The position numbers and the translations under genes were made by a program. Shown piece by piece: positions 26,585-35,044 of a stretch of 64,000 nt of DNA; within the stretch, counting starts at the first letter, position 1; every line of letters starts with the position of its first letter. Below the pieces are notes generated by a model that was not told the DNA's origin, did no database searches, and worked only from the letters and a program-made list of their open reading frames with translations. Source of the DNA: Motiliproteus sp036961355 (GTDB taxonomy: Bacteria; Pseudomonadota; Gammaproteobacteria; Pseudomonadales; Balneatricaceae); NCBI GenBank assembly GCA_036961355.1, contig JBALVL010000008.1, forward strand, positions 1 through 64,000, written 5' to 3'.

Positions 26585-26663
26585 TGCCGTAATAACGTCG
26601 GAGTCGCGGGCCCCGCGGTCTATTTGGGTGGGTTGACTCAGTAGTCGGCCCGGATTATGCCAG

Positions 26664-27524
26664 TTATGCCATCCCGCACAGTTGCCGTAGTTGCAGTATT
26701 AAAGACTGTCCCTGCTCGGACTCTAGGCCGTCTTCGGTGAGTTCATTGAGGCGAGTGACACCGTCGACGCTACCCAGTGAGGAGAGATACTGCAGCGTTT
26801 TGAAGGGGTCTAGCCGTGCCAGCAGATCTTCGTTACGCCATAAACCGAGAAAGGCGATGATGCCGTACGCGCCCCAGTTGGAAACATCGGCGACGATCAG
26901 TTCGTCGCAGCGGGTTTCGGCGGCGACGATGTCGAGATCGCGCAGCGCCTCTTTGACGTTACCCATGCCGATCTCGTTGCCGCCGTCACCGATTGCGATG
27001 GTCGGGCAGTCGCAGTGATTCATGAAAGTATCAAAACAGGCGGCGCGGGCACTGATATCTTCACCGCGCATGTTGTGATAATGGCCATCTTCGGCCTGTC
27101 CGGGCCGCTCGATAGACAACACCAATGACGGTTTGTAATGGCTGAGCGCGGTATCGGCTTCGTGTTCACGCTGGTCGTGCGGGCCGACTTTGATCTCGTG
27201 AATGCGGTAACTGTCCGCCAGCACGGTCGACATCGGAGGGCCGCAGACGATTACCGGCTTGGCACCGAGGTACTCCAATGTGTCATAGAGCGCGATAGCA
27301 CCAACCGGCCCGTCGGTCTCGAAAGTATCGACCACCGGAAAACCGGTGCCGATCAGTACCGTGCCTTCGATGTTGCGTAGCATTTGTGCGGCACGTAGGC
27401 AGTAACCCGGTTTCAGCGCCGGTTGTATCTTTTTCATGCCGCGCAGATTGCGGGCGACCAATGCATCTTCGATAGCGACGCTGAGGCTGTCTTGGTTGAG
27501 AGAGTCCGGATTGTTAGCGTTCAT
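26664..27524 (-). CDS. DUF4392 protein, C-terminal half of D-glutamate cyclase (DGLUCY-like)
   Basis: A protein of about 286 residues that matches the DUF4392 family. In animals this domain is fused behind DUF1445 in the mitochondrial D-glutamate cyclase, which turns D-glutamate into 5-oxo-D-proline. Recognisable blocks are NLRGMKKIQPALKPG near the start, the Gly-rich AIGDGGNEIGMGNV and VADVSNWGAYGI. It is the last gene of the DUF1445-pxpABC run, 207 bp after pxpC. The start at 27524 is a choice; ATG 27542 and TTG 27590 are in frame but have no ribosome binding site. Confidence 0.85.
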   Translation of the reverse strand: MNANNPDSLNQDSLSVAIEDALVARNLRGMKKIQPALKPGYCLRAAQMLRNIEGTVLIGTGFPVVDTFETDGPVGAIALYDTLEYLGAKPVIVCGPPMSTVLADSYRIHEIKVGPHDQREHEADTALSHYKPSLVLSIERPGQAEDGHYHNMRGEDISARAACFDTFMNHCDCPTIAIGDGGNEIGMGNVKEALRDLDIVAAETRCDELIVADVSNWGAYGIIAFLGLWRNEDLLARLDPFKTLQYLSSLGSVDGVTRLNELTEDGLESEQGQSLILQLRQLCGMA

Positions 27525-27730
27525 AATGCTGTTCTCGATCATTCGGAGCCGGCGTGTCGGGCTCGATTCGGGTTTCGCAACGACGGCCAAGAAGGCGTCG
27601 CTGCATTGTTGCTGTTCTGTCAGGGGACCTACGATTAGGTTCCCAGTGCTTATATCTGTTCTTGTGCCAGCGCTTTTACGCCTGAATGTCTTAGCGTATT
27701 GACGTCAGGCGCAGTCAGCAGCCCGTGCGA

Positions 27731-28687
27731 CTAGCAGCTAACCGGTTTGACCCGCTCAAAGTAGCTGGCGGCCAGGCTATGAATATTATGGGCGTCTTCC
27801 AGCGATATTGGTGCGAACGAGACGGTCGATCCCGGCATCAGTTGCGCTAACGCGGCTGTGTCGAGTGATAGCACCGAGCCAATCTTGGGGTAGCCCCCGA
27901 TGGTTTGACGATCATTCATCAATACAATGGGCTGGCCGTCGGCCGGAACCTGAATGGCGCCGTGGCAGATCCCTTCGGACAGGATGCCGTCGATGCTGGG
28001 TTTGATCTGCGGGCCTTCCAATCGAAAGCCCATCCGGTCGCTGCGATCGGTCACCTTATAGTCGTTACTGAAGAATAGTCGCTGCTGGTAATGGCTGAAG
28101 GCGTGTTGCTGGTAGCCTGGGATCACTCGCAGGTTGGCGTGTTTACCGTAAGCCGGGCGATAAATATCAGGCAACAGCCAATGTTTGCTCTGGCGGCTTT
28201 GCGTGGCGGGTAAGATGTCGCCGGCTTTGAGTTTGCCGCCGTCGAGTCCGCCGACCGCCTCACGCGTCACGGTAGCACTGCTGCCGAAGCTGGGGCTGAT
28301 AGCGAAACCACCGGCTACCGCCAGATAGGCACGGCTGCCTTCGGTAGCGTAACCCAGTTCGATCTTGTCACCCGCGCGGACTGCTTGGGTGCGCCAACTT
28401 TCCTGTTCTTGGCCGTTGATCTTCAGCGGCATCACGGCCCCGGTCAGGCATAGCTGGGTATCGACCTGCGCTTCGAGTACCAGCCCGCCAATACTGACTT
28501 CCAGTGCGGTACTGCCCTGCGGGTTGCCGCACAGGCGGTTTGCCCAGTTAAAGGCTAACGGATCGAGTGGGCCACCGGTGGTCAGGCCGATACCGTGCTG
28601 ACCGAAGCGCCCTGCGTCTTGGATTAAGGTCAGAATACCGGGTTGAAGCACTTTGAAGCCACTTGCTGCTTTGTTTTGGTCACTCAT
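27731..28687 (-). CDS. pxpC: 5-oxoprolinase subunit PxpC (biotin-dependent carboxyltransferase family)
   Basis: A 318-residue subunit of the ATP-dependent prokaryotic 5-oxoprolinase PxpABC, which opens 5-oxoproline to glutamate. It is KipA-like: PGILTLIQDAGRFGQHGIGLTTGGPLD at 16-42 is the family signature, and FRLEGPQI, GICHGAIQVPADGQPIVLMNDRQTIGGYPKIG later on is typical. It overlaps the end of pxpB by 4 bases, so both are made together. Work on the Escherichia coli and Bacillus enzymes used 5-oxo-L-proline; its stereochemical choice here is open. Confidence 0.93.
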   Translation of the reverse strand: MSDQNKAASGFKVLQPGILTLIQDAGRFGQHGIGLTTGGPLDPLAFNWANRLCGNPQGSTALEVSIGGLVLEAQVDTQLCLTGAVMPLKINGQEQESWRTQAVRAGDKIELGYATEGSRAYLAVAGGFAISPSFGSSATVTREAVGGLDGGKLKAGDILPATQSRQSKHWLLPDIYRPAYGKHANLRVIPGYQQHAFSHYQQRLFFSNDYKVTDRSDRMGFRLEGPQIKPSIDGILSEGICHGAIQVPADGQPIVLMNDRQTIGGYPKIGSVLSLDTAALAQLMPGSTVSFAPISLEDAHNIHSLAASYFERVKPVSC

Positions 28688-29400
28688 GCGATCGCTCCCA
28701 GCTCTGTCGTTAGTTCGCCACCAAGCTCTAGATACTGCTCACGGCTGATCGCTTCAAAGCGAACCCGATCACCGGCCTGTACCGGCATGGTAGGTTCGGC
28801 AGCGGGGTCGAACATCCGGGTCGGGCATAAACCGATCAGGTTCCAGCCACCCGGAGACTGCGCTGGGTAGACGGCAGTTTGGCGGTCGGCGATGGCGACC
28901 GCTCCGCGCGGGACTTTCTGGCGCGGGGTGGCCAAACGCGGTGCGGCGATGCGCGGGTCGACTTCGCCTAGGTAGGCGAATCCTGGCGCAAAACCGATGG
29001 CGTAGACGCGGTATTCTTGCTGTTGGTGGATCTCGATCACCTGCTCAACACTGAGCTGGGCGCGTTCGGCCAGCGCTTGTAGGTCGGGACCCGATTCGGT
29101 GCTGTAGTAGACCGGCAGTGTGACTATCTGACCGTCGGTTGCCTGGCTCTGTTCCAGCCCCGTTAATGCATCCCGCAGGTGGTTACGGATGTGATGATGA
29201 TCGGTCTGATGCAGGTCGTAGATCACTAGCAAGGATGCGTAGGAGGGAACAAGATCGATAATGACCTGATGCAGGTCGCGACGAATGATATTAACCGCAT
29301 GCTGGACCTGCGCCGAGATCTCTGCCGAAACGTCGGAGCTGTTCGGGTCGCCAAAATAGATGATCAGTGCATTTTCACCGGCAATCGATATCTGCATCAT
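28684..29400 (-). CDS. pxpB: 5-oxoprolinase subunit PxpB (KipI-like)
   Basis: A 238-residue protein of the KipI/PxpB family. The signature GFAPGFAYLGEVDPRIAAPRLATPR lies at about 145-169, followed by VPRGAVAIADRQTAVYPAQSPGGWNLIG. It forms the B-C unit of 5-oxoprolinase and is probably cytoplasmic. The His/Asp-rich stretch at about 60-72 is unusual. A REP-like palindrome lies 16 bp upstream of its ATG. Confidence 0.93.
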   Translation of the reverse strand: MMQISIAGENALIIYFGDPNSSDVSAEISAQVQHAVNIIRRDLHQVIIDLVPSYASLLVIYDLHQTDHHHIRNHLRDALTGLEQSQATDGQIVTLPVYYSTESGPDLQALAERAQLSVEQVIEIHQQQEYRVYAIGFAPGFAYLGEVDPRIAAPRLATPRQKVPRGAVAIADRQTAVYPAQSPGGWNLIGLCPTRMFDPAAEPTMPVQAGDRVRFEAISREQYLELGGELTTELGAIA

Positions 29401-29416
29401 GTTCCGCCTTAGCTGC

Positions 29417-29441
29417 TGTAGGAGCCCAGTCCTCTGGGCGA
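29417..29441 (+). repeat. REP-like palindrome, copy 3
   Basis: TGTAGGAGCCCAG, TCCT loop, CTGGGCGA, identical to the copy at 30229. It lies in the gap between pxpA and pxpB inside the operon, where it could form a stem in the message. Confidence 0.9.
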
Positions 29442-29469
29442 ATTATCGTCGAATAACCGCTGTTTCGGA

Positions 29470-30201
29470 TTAGCTAATCAGTGCCCGAATCGCCTCAATC
29501 GCCTGTACGCCTTCGATGTTATCGCCATGAACGCAGAGGCTATCAACGGTCAGGGTCAGGGTATCGCCGCTGACGGTGGTCAGGGTGCCGGTCTCTTTGA
29601 GCTGCTTCACCTGCGCCAGCATCTTCTCTCTGTTATGGACCGCGCCGGCCTTGGAGCGCGCCAGTAGCTTGCCGTCATCGTCGTAACAGCGGTCGGCAAA
29701 GGCTTCGAGCAGCAGGGTAATACCGGCTTCCTTGGCTTCCAGCTTGTGCTGTTCGGCAGCGGTGGTTGACTGCAGCATCAGCGCTAACGGGCGGTGATAG
29801 TCGGCGATCGCCTTCATAATCACCTGACGCAAGGCGCTGTCGGCCATCATGTCGTTATACATGGCGCCGTGTGGTTTAACGTAGCTCAGCTCGATCCCTT
29901 GCGATTGCGCCATGCCGTCGATTGCCGCGATCTGGTACTGAATCATCGCGGTCACTTCGTCGGGCTGGCACTTGAGCGAACGGCGACCGAAACCGACTAG
30001 GTCGGGGTAGCCGGGGTGTGCTCCCACCGTGACATTGTGGGCTTTGGCCAGCGCCAGTGTTTTCTTCATCACTAGCGGATCACCAGCGTGGAAACCGCAG
30101 GCGATATTGGCTTGATCGATATGTGGCATCACCGTCGAATCCATCCCCATGTTCCAGGCTCCGAAACTCTCGCCCAGATCGCAATTGAGTAGTAGTGGCA
30201 T
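29470..30201 (-). CDS. pxpA: 5-oxoprolinase subunit PxpA (LamB/YcsF family)
   Basis: A 243-residue protein of the LamB/YcsF family, the A subunit of PxpABC. LLLNCDLGESFGAW at 3-16, IACGFHAGDP and GAHPGYPDLVGFGRR are the family blocks; YVKPHGAMYND and the final VHGDN follow. The start is ATG 30201, which begins directly with the first strand and has GGAG 8 bases before it; a longer frame to 30333 would run through a REP-like element and the preceding gene. Confidence 0.95.
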   Translation of the reverse strand: MPLLLNCDLGESFGAWNMGMDSTVMPHIDQANIACGFHAGDPLVMKKTLALAKAHNVTVGAHPGYPDLVGFGRRSLKCQPDEVTAMIQYQIAAIDGMAQSQGIELSYVKPHGAMYNDMMADSALRQVIMKAIADYHRPLALMLQSTTAAEQHKLEAKEAGITLLLEAFADRCYDDDGKLLARSKAGAVHNREKMLAQVKQLKETGTLTTVSGDTLTLTVDSLCVHGDNIEGVQAIEAIRALIS

Positions 30202-30228
30202 GTTTAAAACTCCGTTGTCATGAAACGC

Positions 30229-30253
30229 TGTAGGAGCCCAGTCCTCTGGGCGA
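30229..30253 (+). repeat. REP-like palindrome, copy 4
   Basis: Identical over 25 bp to the copy at 29417. It fills the gap between the DUF1445 gene and pxpA. Confidence 0.9.
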
Positions 30254-30284
30254 ATGCGGGTCGGTCTAAATCGCCAACAAATGG

Positions 30285-31106
30285 CTACAAGATGGCTAAT
30301 CGACTGTTGGGCAAGTCCGTCACCAACATGCAACCCGGACTGTGGGTGATACAGAACGGCGGTTTGGCTTGCTCTAGTGCGACCTGCGGTGTCACGCCGC
30401 AGGCCCAGAATACCGGCAGCTCGTTTTCGTTGATGGTGACCGGATCACCAAAATCGGTATGATTGATGTCGTTAATACCGATCAGTGACGGATCGCCTAG
30501 GTGAATCGGAGCGCCGTGAACTGAGGGGAAGCGGGTACAGATCTGTACCGAACGGATGGCATCGGCGGCGACGAAGGGGCGCATGCTGACAACCATGTTG
30601 CCGCTGAAACGACCGGCGGGCTTACACTCGATGTTGGTACGATACATCGGTACGTTGACCTGTTGGGCGATGTTGCGCACCTCCAGGCCGTCGGCGATCA
30701 AAGCTTCTTCGAAAGAGAATGAACAGCCCAGTACGAAGGTGACCAGGTCGTCACGCCAGTGTGCCGACACATCGGCAACTTCTTCAACCAGCTCGCCATT
30801 TTTATACACTTTGTAGCTGGGCAGGTCGGAACGGATGTCCAGATCCTCGCCGAGATCGGGCAGCATGTAGTCTCCCGGTTGTGCCGACATTCCGACCAGA
30901 GGGCAGGGCTTGGGGTTGCGCTGACAGAACTGCAGAAACTCAGCTGCCCACTCTCGCGGCAGTATTACCAGATTGCCCTGCACAAAACCCTGGCTATATC
31001 CGGAGGTGTTGCCCTGATGCTCACCACTGCGGATACGCTGCCGCAATTGGTGCGGAGACATTGCGGCGGGATCGATGGTAGGCGAGGTCGATGGTGATGA
31101 AGGCAT
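30285..31106 (-). CDS. DUF1445 protein, N-terminal half of D-glutamate cyclase (DGLUCY-like)
   Basis: A 273-residue member of DUF1445, a family often called putative hydro-lyase, which forms the N-terminal domain of the animal D-glutamate cyclase. Recognised blocks are FLGCSFSFEEAL-like VLGCSFSFEEALIADG, NVPMYRTNIECKPAGRF, VVSMRPF, FPSVHGAPIHLGDP and VFWACGVTPQVALEQAKPPF. It is the first gene of the pxp operon; the start at 31106 has AAGGAG 5 bases upstream. Together with the DUF4392 gene at the other end of the operon it makes a split version of the eukaryotic fusion. Confidence 0.88.
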   Translation of the reverse strand: MPSSPSTSPTIDPAAMSPHQLRQRIRSGEHQGNTSGYSQGFVQGNLVILPREWAAEFLQFCQRNPKPCPLVGMSAQPGDYMLPDLGEDLDIRSDLPSYKVYKNGELVEEVADVSAHWRDDLVTFVLGCSFSFEEALIADGLEVRNIAQQVNVPMYRTNIECKPAGRFSGNMVVSMRPFVAADAIRSVQICTRFPSVHGAPIHLGDPSLIGINDINHTDFGDPVTINENELPVFWACGVTPQVALEQAKPPFCITHSPGCMLVTDLPNSRLAIL

Positions 31107-31426
31107 GTCGGCTCCTTACTTGTCGGGATAAGTGTTAGTCAGGCTGAGAATCAGAGTGTAGTCATGATTGAATCCGATTTTTCAGTCTGTTCTTTGCGTA
31201 ATAACTTGTCCAATCGATAATGACTGTAGCTCTTGATAGATTTTTGTTATCAGAAAGGCTGCGGCTTGGTGGATGGCTGATTGGACGGTCTGGATGGCTG
31301 CGCTGACTTAAGAAGGATTGGCCTGATAACCGATAGGTGGGTTAGGGAATAGATCGCCGCTTAATCGCAGCTTTGCGGTAAACTCAGCCTTATTTGGGAT
31401 AGTTACATGTGAAGGAGTCTTATCAG
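31107..31426. other. Divergent promoter region between the DUF1445-pxp operon and galE
   Basis: About 320 bp without a gene separate two divergent transcription units. Promoters for both must lie here, but I cannot name -35/-10 boxes with confidence. A ribosome binding site AAGGAG precedes galE at 31411-31417. Confidence 0.5.
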
Positions 31427-32443
31427 ATGGCAATTTTGGTCACCGGCGGTGCCGGCTATATCGGCAGTCATACCAGTGTGCAGCTGCTCGCCGCAGGTTA
31501 TGAACTGGTGGTGTTAGATAACCTGTGCAACGCCAGCCGTGAGTCGTTGCGCCGGGTTGAACAAATTTCCGGAAAAACCTTCAGTTTTATCGAAGGTGAT
31601 ATTCGTGATCGGAGTTGTTTAGACCGATTATTTGCCGAGCATCAAATCGATTCGGTGATCCACTTTGCTGGTCTTAAAGCGGTTGGTGAGTCGTGCCAAC
31701 AGCCTCTGAATTACTACCAGAACAATGTCGCAGGTACGCTGACACTGTGCGAGGCGATGGCGGAGGCTGGCGTCAAAACGCTGGTGTTCAGCTCGTCGGC
31801 GACGGTTTATGGCGATCCGGTTTCGGTACCGATCGACGAGAGTTTTGCGACCTCAGCCACGAATCCTTATGGCCGCTCCAAGTTGATCATTGAAGAGATA
31901 CTGGCGGACCTGTACGCGGCCGATCCAGATTGGCGTATTGCCCGGTTGCGCTACTTCAACCCAATCGGTGCTCACGAATCCGGTCTGATTGGCGAAGACC
32001 CTAACGGCATTCCCAATAACCTGCTGCCTTATATTGCTCAGGTTGCGATCGGAAAACTGGAGCAGCTCTCGGTGTTTGGTGGCGATTATCCAACACCCGA
32101 CGGCACCGGTGTGCGGGATTATATTCATGTGGCCGATCTGGCCGACGGCCACCTCAAAGCACTGCAGGCATTATCAGATCAAGGCGGTATGTTGACCTGT
32201 AATCTGGGGACCGGGCAGGGCTATAGCGTATTGGAGATGGTCAACGCATTTGAGCAAGCTTCAGGGCGAAGCGTTCCGTTCCAGATCGTCGACCGCCGTG
32301 CCGGTGATATCGCCGAGTGTTACGCCGACCCGGCCTGCGCTTCACAAGTGCTGAACTGGCAGGCCAAGCGTGATTTGGTACAGATGATGGCTGATGCCTG
32401 GAATTGGCAGTCAAACAATCCGCAAGGTTATAACAATCAATGA
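31427..32443 (+). CDS. galE: UDP-glucose 4-epimerase
   Basis: A 338-residue short-chain dehydrogenase-type epimerase that interconverts UDP-glucose and UDP-galactose. The NAD-binding GGAGYIGSH is at 7-15, the catalytic SSSATVYG around 122 and the YGRSK couple at Tyr148/Lys152. It opens the polysaccharide locus and would supply UDP-Gal, possibly for this locus. The start at 31427 follows AAGGAG by 9 bases; the GTG at 31409 overlaps that site. Confidence 0.95.
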   Translation: MAILVTGGAGYIGSHTSVQLLAAGYELVVLDNLCNASRESLRRVEQISGKTFSFIEGDIRDRSCLDRLFAEHQIDSVIHFAGLKAVGESCQQPLNYYQNNVAGTLTLCEAMAEAGVKTLVFSSSATVYGDPVSVPIDESFATSATNPYGRSKLIIEEILADLYAADPDWRIARLRYFNPIGAHESGLIGEDPNGIPNNLLPYIAQVAIGKLEQLSVFGGDYPTPDGTGVRDYIHVADLADGHLKALQALSDQGGMLTCNLGTGQGYSVLEMVNAFEQASGRSVPFQIVDRRAGDIAECYADPACASQVLNWQAKRDLVQMMADAWNWQSNNPQGYNNQ

Positions 32444-32635
32444 GGTGCATGTGTTCTTGCATGACTAGGTGGGGTTGATCTGAATCAATCGGCCATCAAA
32501 TGGCAGAATTCTAAGCGCTTTTTTGATCAAATCATTTTTAAATTGGGGTATTATTCCGCGCCTTAATTACAGCAGTTGTATTCGCTGATCCTGACCTTGT
32601 ATCGGTGACGGAACACCCAAAAGGAAAATTATCAC

Positions 32636-33256
32636 GTGAGCCAGCTCTTTCAGATTCATCCCGAAAACCCGCAGCCGCGTCTGATCAAGCAAGCGGTCGA
32701 GATTATTCGCAACGGGGGTGTGGTGGTTTATCCGACCGACTGCGCCTACGCGTTGGGTTGTCATATCGGTGATAAGAACGCTATCGAACGGATCAAAACG
32801 ATCCGTAAACTCGACGATAAACACAACTTCACCCTGGTCTGTCGTGACCTGTCCGAACTGGCGACCTACGCCAAGGTCGACAACAGCGATTATCGGCTGC
32901 TCAAACAAAACACACCGGGTGCCTACACCTTTATTCTCAAGGCCACGCCAGAAGTCCCTCGCCGTCTGCTTCACCCCAAGCGCCGAACCATCGGTATCCG
33001 GGTGCCCGACAACGCCATTGCTTTGGCGTTGATGGAGGAGCTGGGCGAGCCGATCATGAGTAGCTCCTTGATCCTGCCGGGTGAAACCGAGCCGCTAACC
33101 GACCCATACGACATCCGCGATACCCTGCAGCACTCGCTCGATCTGGTTATCGACGGCGGTTACTGCGGTATGGAAGCGACCACAGTGGTCAATATGGTTG
33201 AGGATGCGGTGGTCGTGACGCGAGTAGGGGCAGGTGATTCGGCGCCTTTTGAATAG
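32636..33256 (+). CDS. yciO: YciO-type Sua5/YrdC family protein
   Basis: A 206-residue protein of the YrdC/Sua5 fold in its YciO branch. The family is known for threonylcarbamoyl-AMP synthesis in tRNA modification, but YciO members have only weak or different activity. VVYPTDCAYALGC at 31-43 and KTIRKLDDKHNFTLVCRDLSEL are typical. The start is GTG 32636 after AAAAGGAAAA. It lies between galE and wzz on the same strand and seems unrelated to the polysaccharide genes. Confidence 0.9.
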   Translation: MSQLFQIHPENPQPRLIKQAVEIIRNGGVVVYPTDCAYALGCHIGDKNAIERIKTIRKLDDKHNFTLVCRDLSELATYAKVDNSDYRLLKQNTPGAYTFILKATPEVPRRLLHPKRRTIGIRVPDNAIALALMEELGEPIMSSSLILPGETEPLTDPYDIRDTLQHSLDLVIDGGYCGMEATTVVNMVEDAVVVTRVGAGDSAPFE

Positions 33257-33315
33257 TGGCCTTGATACTGGGTCTAGCTGTCGATCAAAAAATTTTACCC
33301 GTTAGGACGTGTTAA

Positions 33316-34377
33316 ATGACATCTGAGCAAGCTTCGCTAAATGTACAGTCAGCTTCACAACGACCTTTCGCGGATGACGAAATTGATTTAGCCCAACTGT
33401 TCGCCAAGATCTGGTCACGTAAATGGTGGGTAGTAGTGATTTCAGGGGTGGTGACAGCTCTAGCCATGCTTTATGTGCTGTTTGCCAAGCCGACGTATCA
33501 AGCCGAAGTGTTTCTGATGCCTCCGACCAGTGCTGATTTGCAAGAGCTTAATATCCAAACCAAGCATTTAACACACAGTGTTAGTGTTGAGACGGTTTAC
33601 AAAAAGGTGCTGGATCAACTGCGATCTAAGCAGCAACGGCGGGCTTTCGTGTTAGCTGCAAGTTCGAACCAAGCTGACCTCAATACTGAAGAGCAAACCG
33701 TACACCAGTCATTTAGCTCGTTGAGTGTAAACATACCCAAGAAAAAAAAGGCGTTGGTATTTAGTAGCGTCAGCCTGAATGGACCGGATGCGGATTCAGT
33801 CGCTGAGACACTTAATCGCTATGTCGCTCAAGTGCAGGCCAGTGTTGCAGAGGATTTGGCTGTTGATGTACTTGAAGAACGTGATCGAAAGCTGGTTCAG
33901 TTACAAAGTCAGGTTAAAATCAAACGTGAGTTGGCCAAAACACAGCGCGAAGATCGAGTTGCACAGCTGGAAGAGGCTTATACGATCGCCATGGCCGTGG
34001 GTATCGATAAGCTGAACGGTAAATCCGTAGGCTCCGTTTCAGGACAAAATATTAACATCGTCAACGCAGACACCTTGTTTATGCGTGGCAGCGATGCTTT
34101 GGGTGCTGAGATAGAAGTGCTCAAATCCCGCGCCTCTGACGACCCCTTTATTAAAGGGTTGCGAGGTTTGCAGGAAGGGATAGCCAACCTCAAAGCGATC
34201 AGTATTGATAGATCAAAATTGCACCCGGTACGAATCGACTTCAACGCGGTAACGCCTAAAAATCCCATTAAACCCAAACGGCGATTGATTGTTGCTGCGT
34301 CGCTGGTGTTGGGAGTCATGCTGGGGTTATTTGTAGTGTTGGTGGTGCCGACTCGGAAAGAAGAGATTGGGGTTTAG
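33316..34377 (+). CDS. Wzz-type polysaccharide chain-length determinant protein
   Basis: A 353-residue inner membrane protein of the Wzz (polysaccharide co-polymerase) family that sets polymer length together with Wzy. It has two membrane segments, about 37-56 and 322-346, enclosing a large helical periplasmic part with a coiled-coil stretch around 195-225. The Pro-rich block NPIKPKRRLIVAASLVLG before the second segment is the family mark. It lacks a kinase domain, as in O-antigen type Wzz. It heads the sulfation and glycosylation genes. Confidence 0.88.
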   Translation: MTSEQASLNVQSASQRPFADDEIDLAQLFAKIWSRKWWVVVISGVVTALAMLYVLFAKPTYQAEVFLMPPTSADLQELNIQTKHLTHSVSVETVYKKVLDQLRSKQQRRAFVLAASSNQADLNTEEQTVHQSFSSLSVNIPKKKKALVFSSVSLNGPDADSVAETLNRYVAQVQASVAEDLAVDVLEERDRKLVQLQSQVKIKRELAKTQREDRVAQLEEAYTIAMAVGIDKLNGKSVGSVSGQNINIVNADTLFMRGSDALGAEIEVLKSRASDDPFIKGLRGLQEGIANLKAISIDRSKLHPVRIDFNAVTPKNPIKPKRRLIVAASLVLGVMLGLFVVLVVPTRKEEIGV

Positions 34378-34439
34378 ATCTTTCGTCAGCCGCATAAATA
34401 GGGAATGGCGACAAATTTACGGATATGAGAAGACAGATT

Positions 34440-35042
34440 ATGAATAATATTGTTTGGCACAACCACGAAATCACCAAGGCCCTGCGTGCCGAACAAAAGA
34501 ACCAGCAGCCGTGTCTGATCTGGTTTACAGGCTTGAGCGGATCGGGTAAATCGACCTTGGCGGGAGCGCTGGAACAAGAACTTTTTAAACGTGGACATCA
34601 CTCCTATTTGTTGGATGGTGATAATGTCCGCCACGGTATGAATAAAGACCTGGGCTTCACCGACGCCGATCGGGTCGAGAATATCCGCCGTATCGGTGAG
34701 ATGGCGAGGCTATTTGTCGATTCGGGCATGATCGTGCTGAGCGCTTTTATCTCGCCGTTCCGTGCCGAGCGTCGGATGGTGCGTGAACTGGTCGAGGCCG
34801 GCGAATTTATTGAAGTTCATCTCGATACGCCGCTGGATACCTGCGAGCAACGTGATCCAAAAGGGTTGTATAAAAAAGCCCGCGCTGGTGAGATCCGTAA
34901 CTTTACCGGTATCGATTCCGATTACGAGCGCCCAGAAAACCCCGAAGTGCGGGTCGATACGTCAAAACTATCTGTTGAGGAGTCAGCCAAGCAGTTGGTC
35001 GATTATCTGGTTGCGCATCAGATCATTCGCTCGGGATCTTAA
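34440..35042 (+). CDS. cysC: Adenylyl-sulfate kinase
   Basis: A 200-residue APS kinase that makes 3'-phosphoadenylyl sulfate (PAPS) from APS and ATP. The P-loop GLSGSGKST lies at about 31-39, then LDGDNVRHGMNKDLGF and RRIGEMARLFVDSGMIVLSAFISPFR, all classic. It stands before cysN and cysD, with a DHH gene in between, so the order is cysC-DHH-cysN-cysD instead of the usual cysDNC. Start ATG 34440; a start 15 bases earlier is possible. Confidence 0.95.
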   Translation: MNNIVWHNHEITKALRAEQKNQQPCLIWFTGLSGSGKSTLAGALEQELFKRGHHSYLLDGDNVRHGMNKDLGFTDADRVENIRRIGEMARLFVDSGMIVLSAFISPFRAERRMVRELVEAGEFIEVHLDTPLDTCEQRDPKGLYKKARAGEIRNFTGIDSDYERPENPEVRVDTSKLSVEESAKQLVDYLVAHQIIRSGS

Positions 35043-35044
35043 AC

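Noticed and set aside
30202..30333. N-terminal extension of PxpA
   Set aside because: It would read through a REP-like palindrome and into the preceding gene; the family N-terminus is at 30201.
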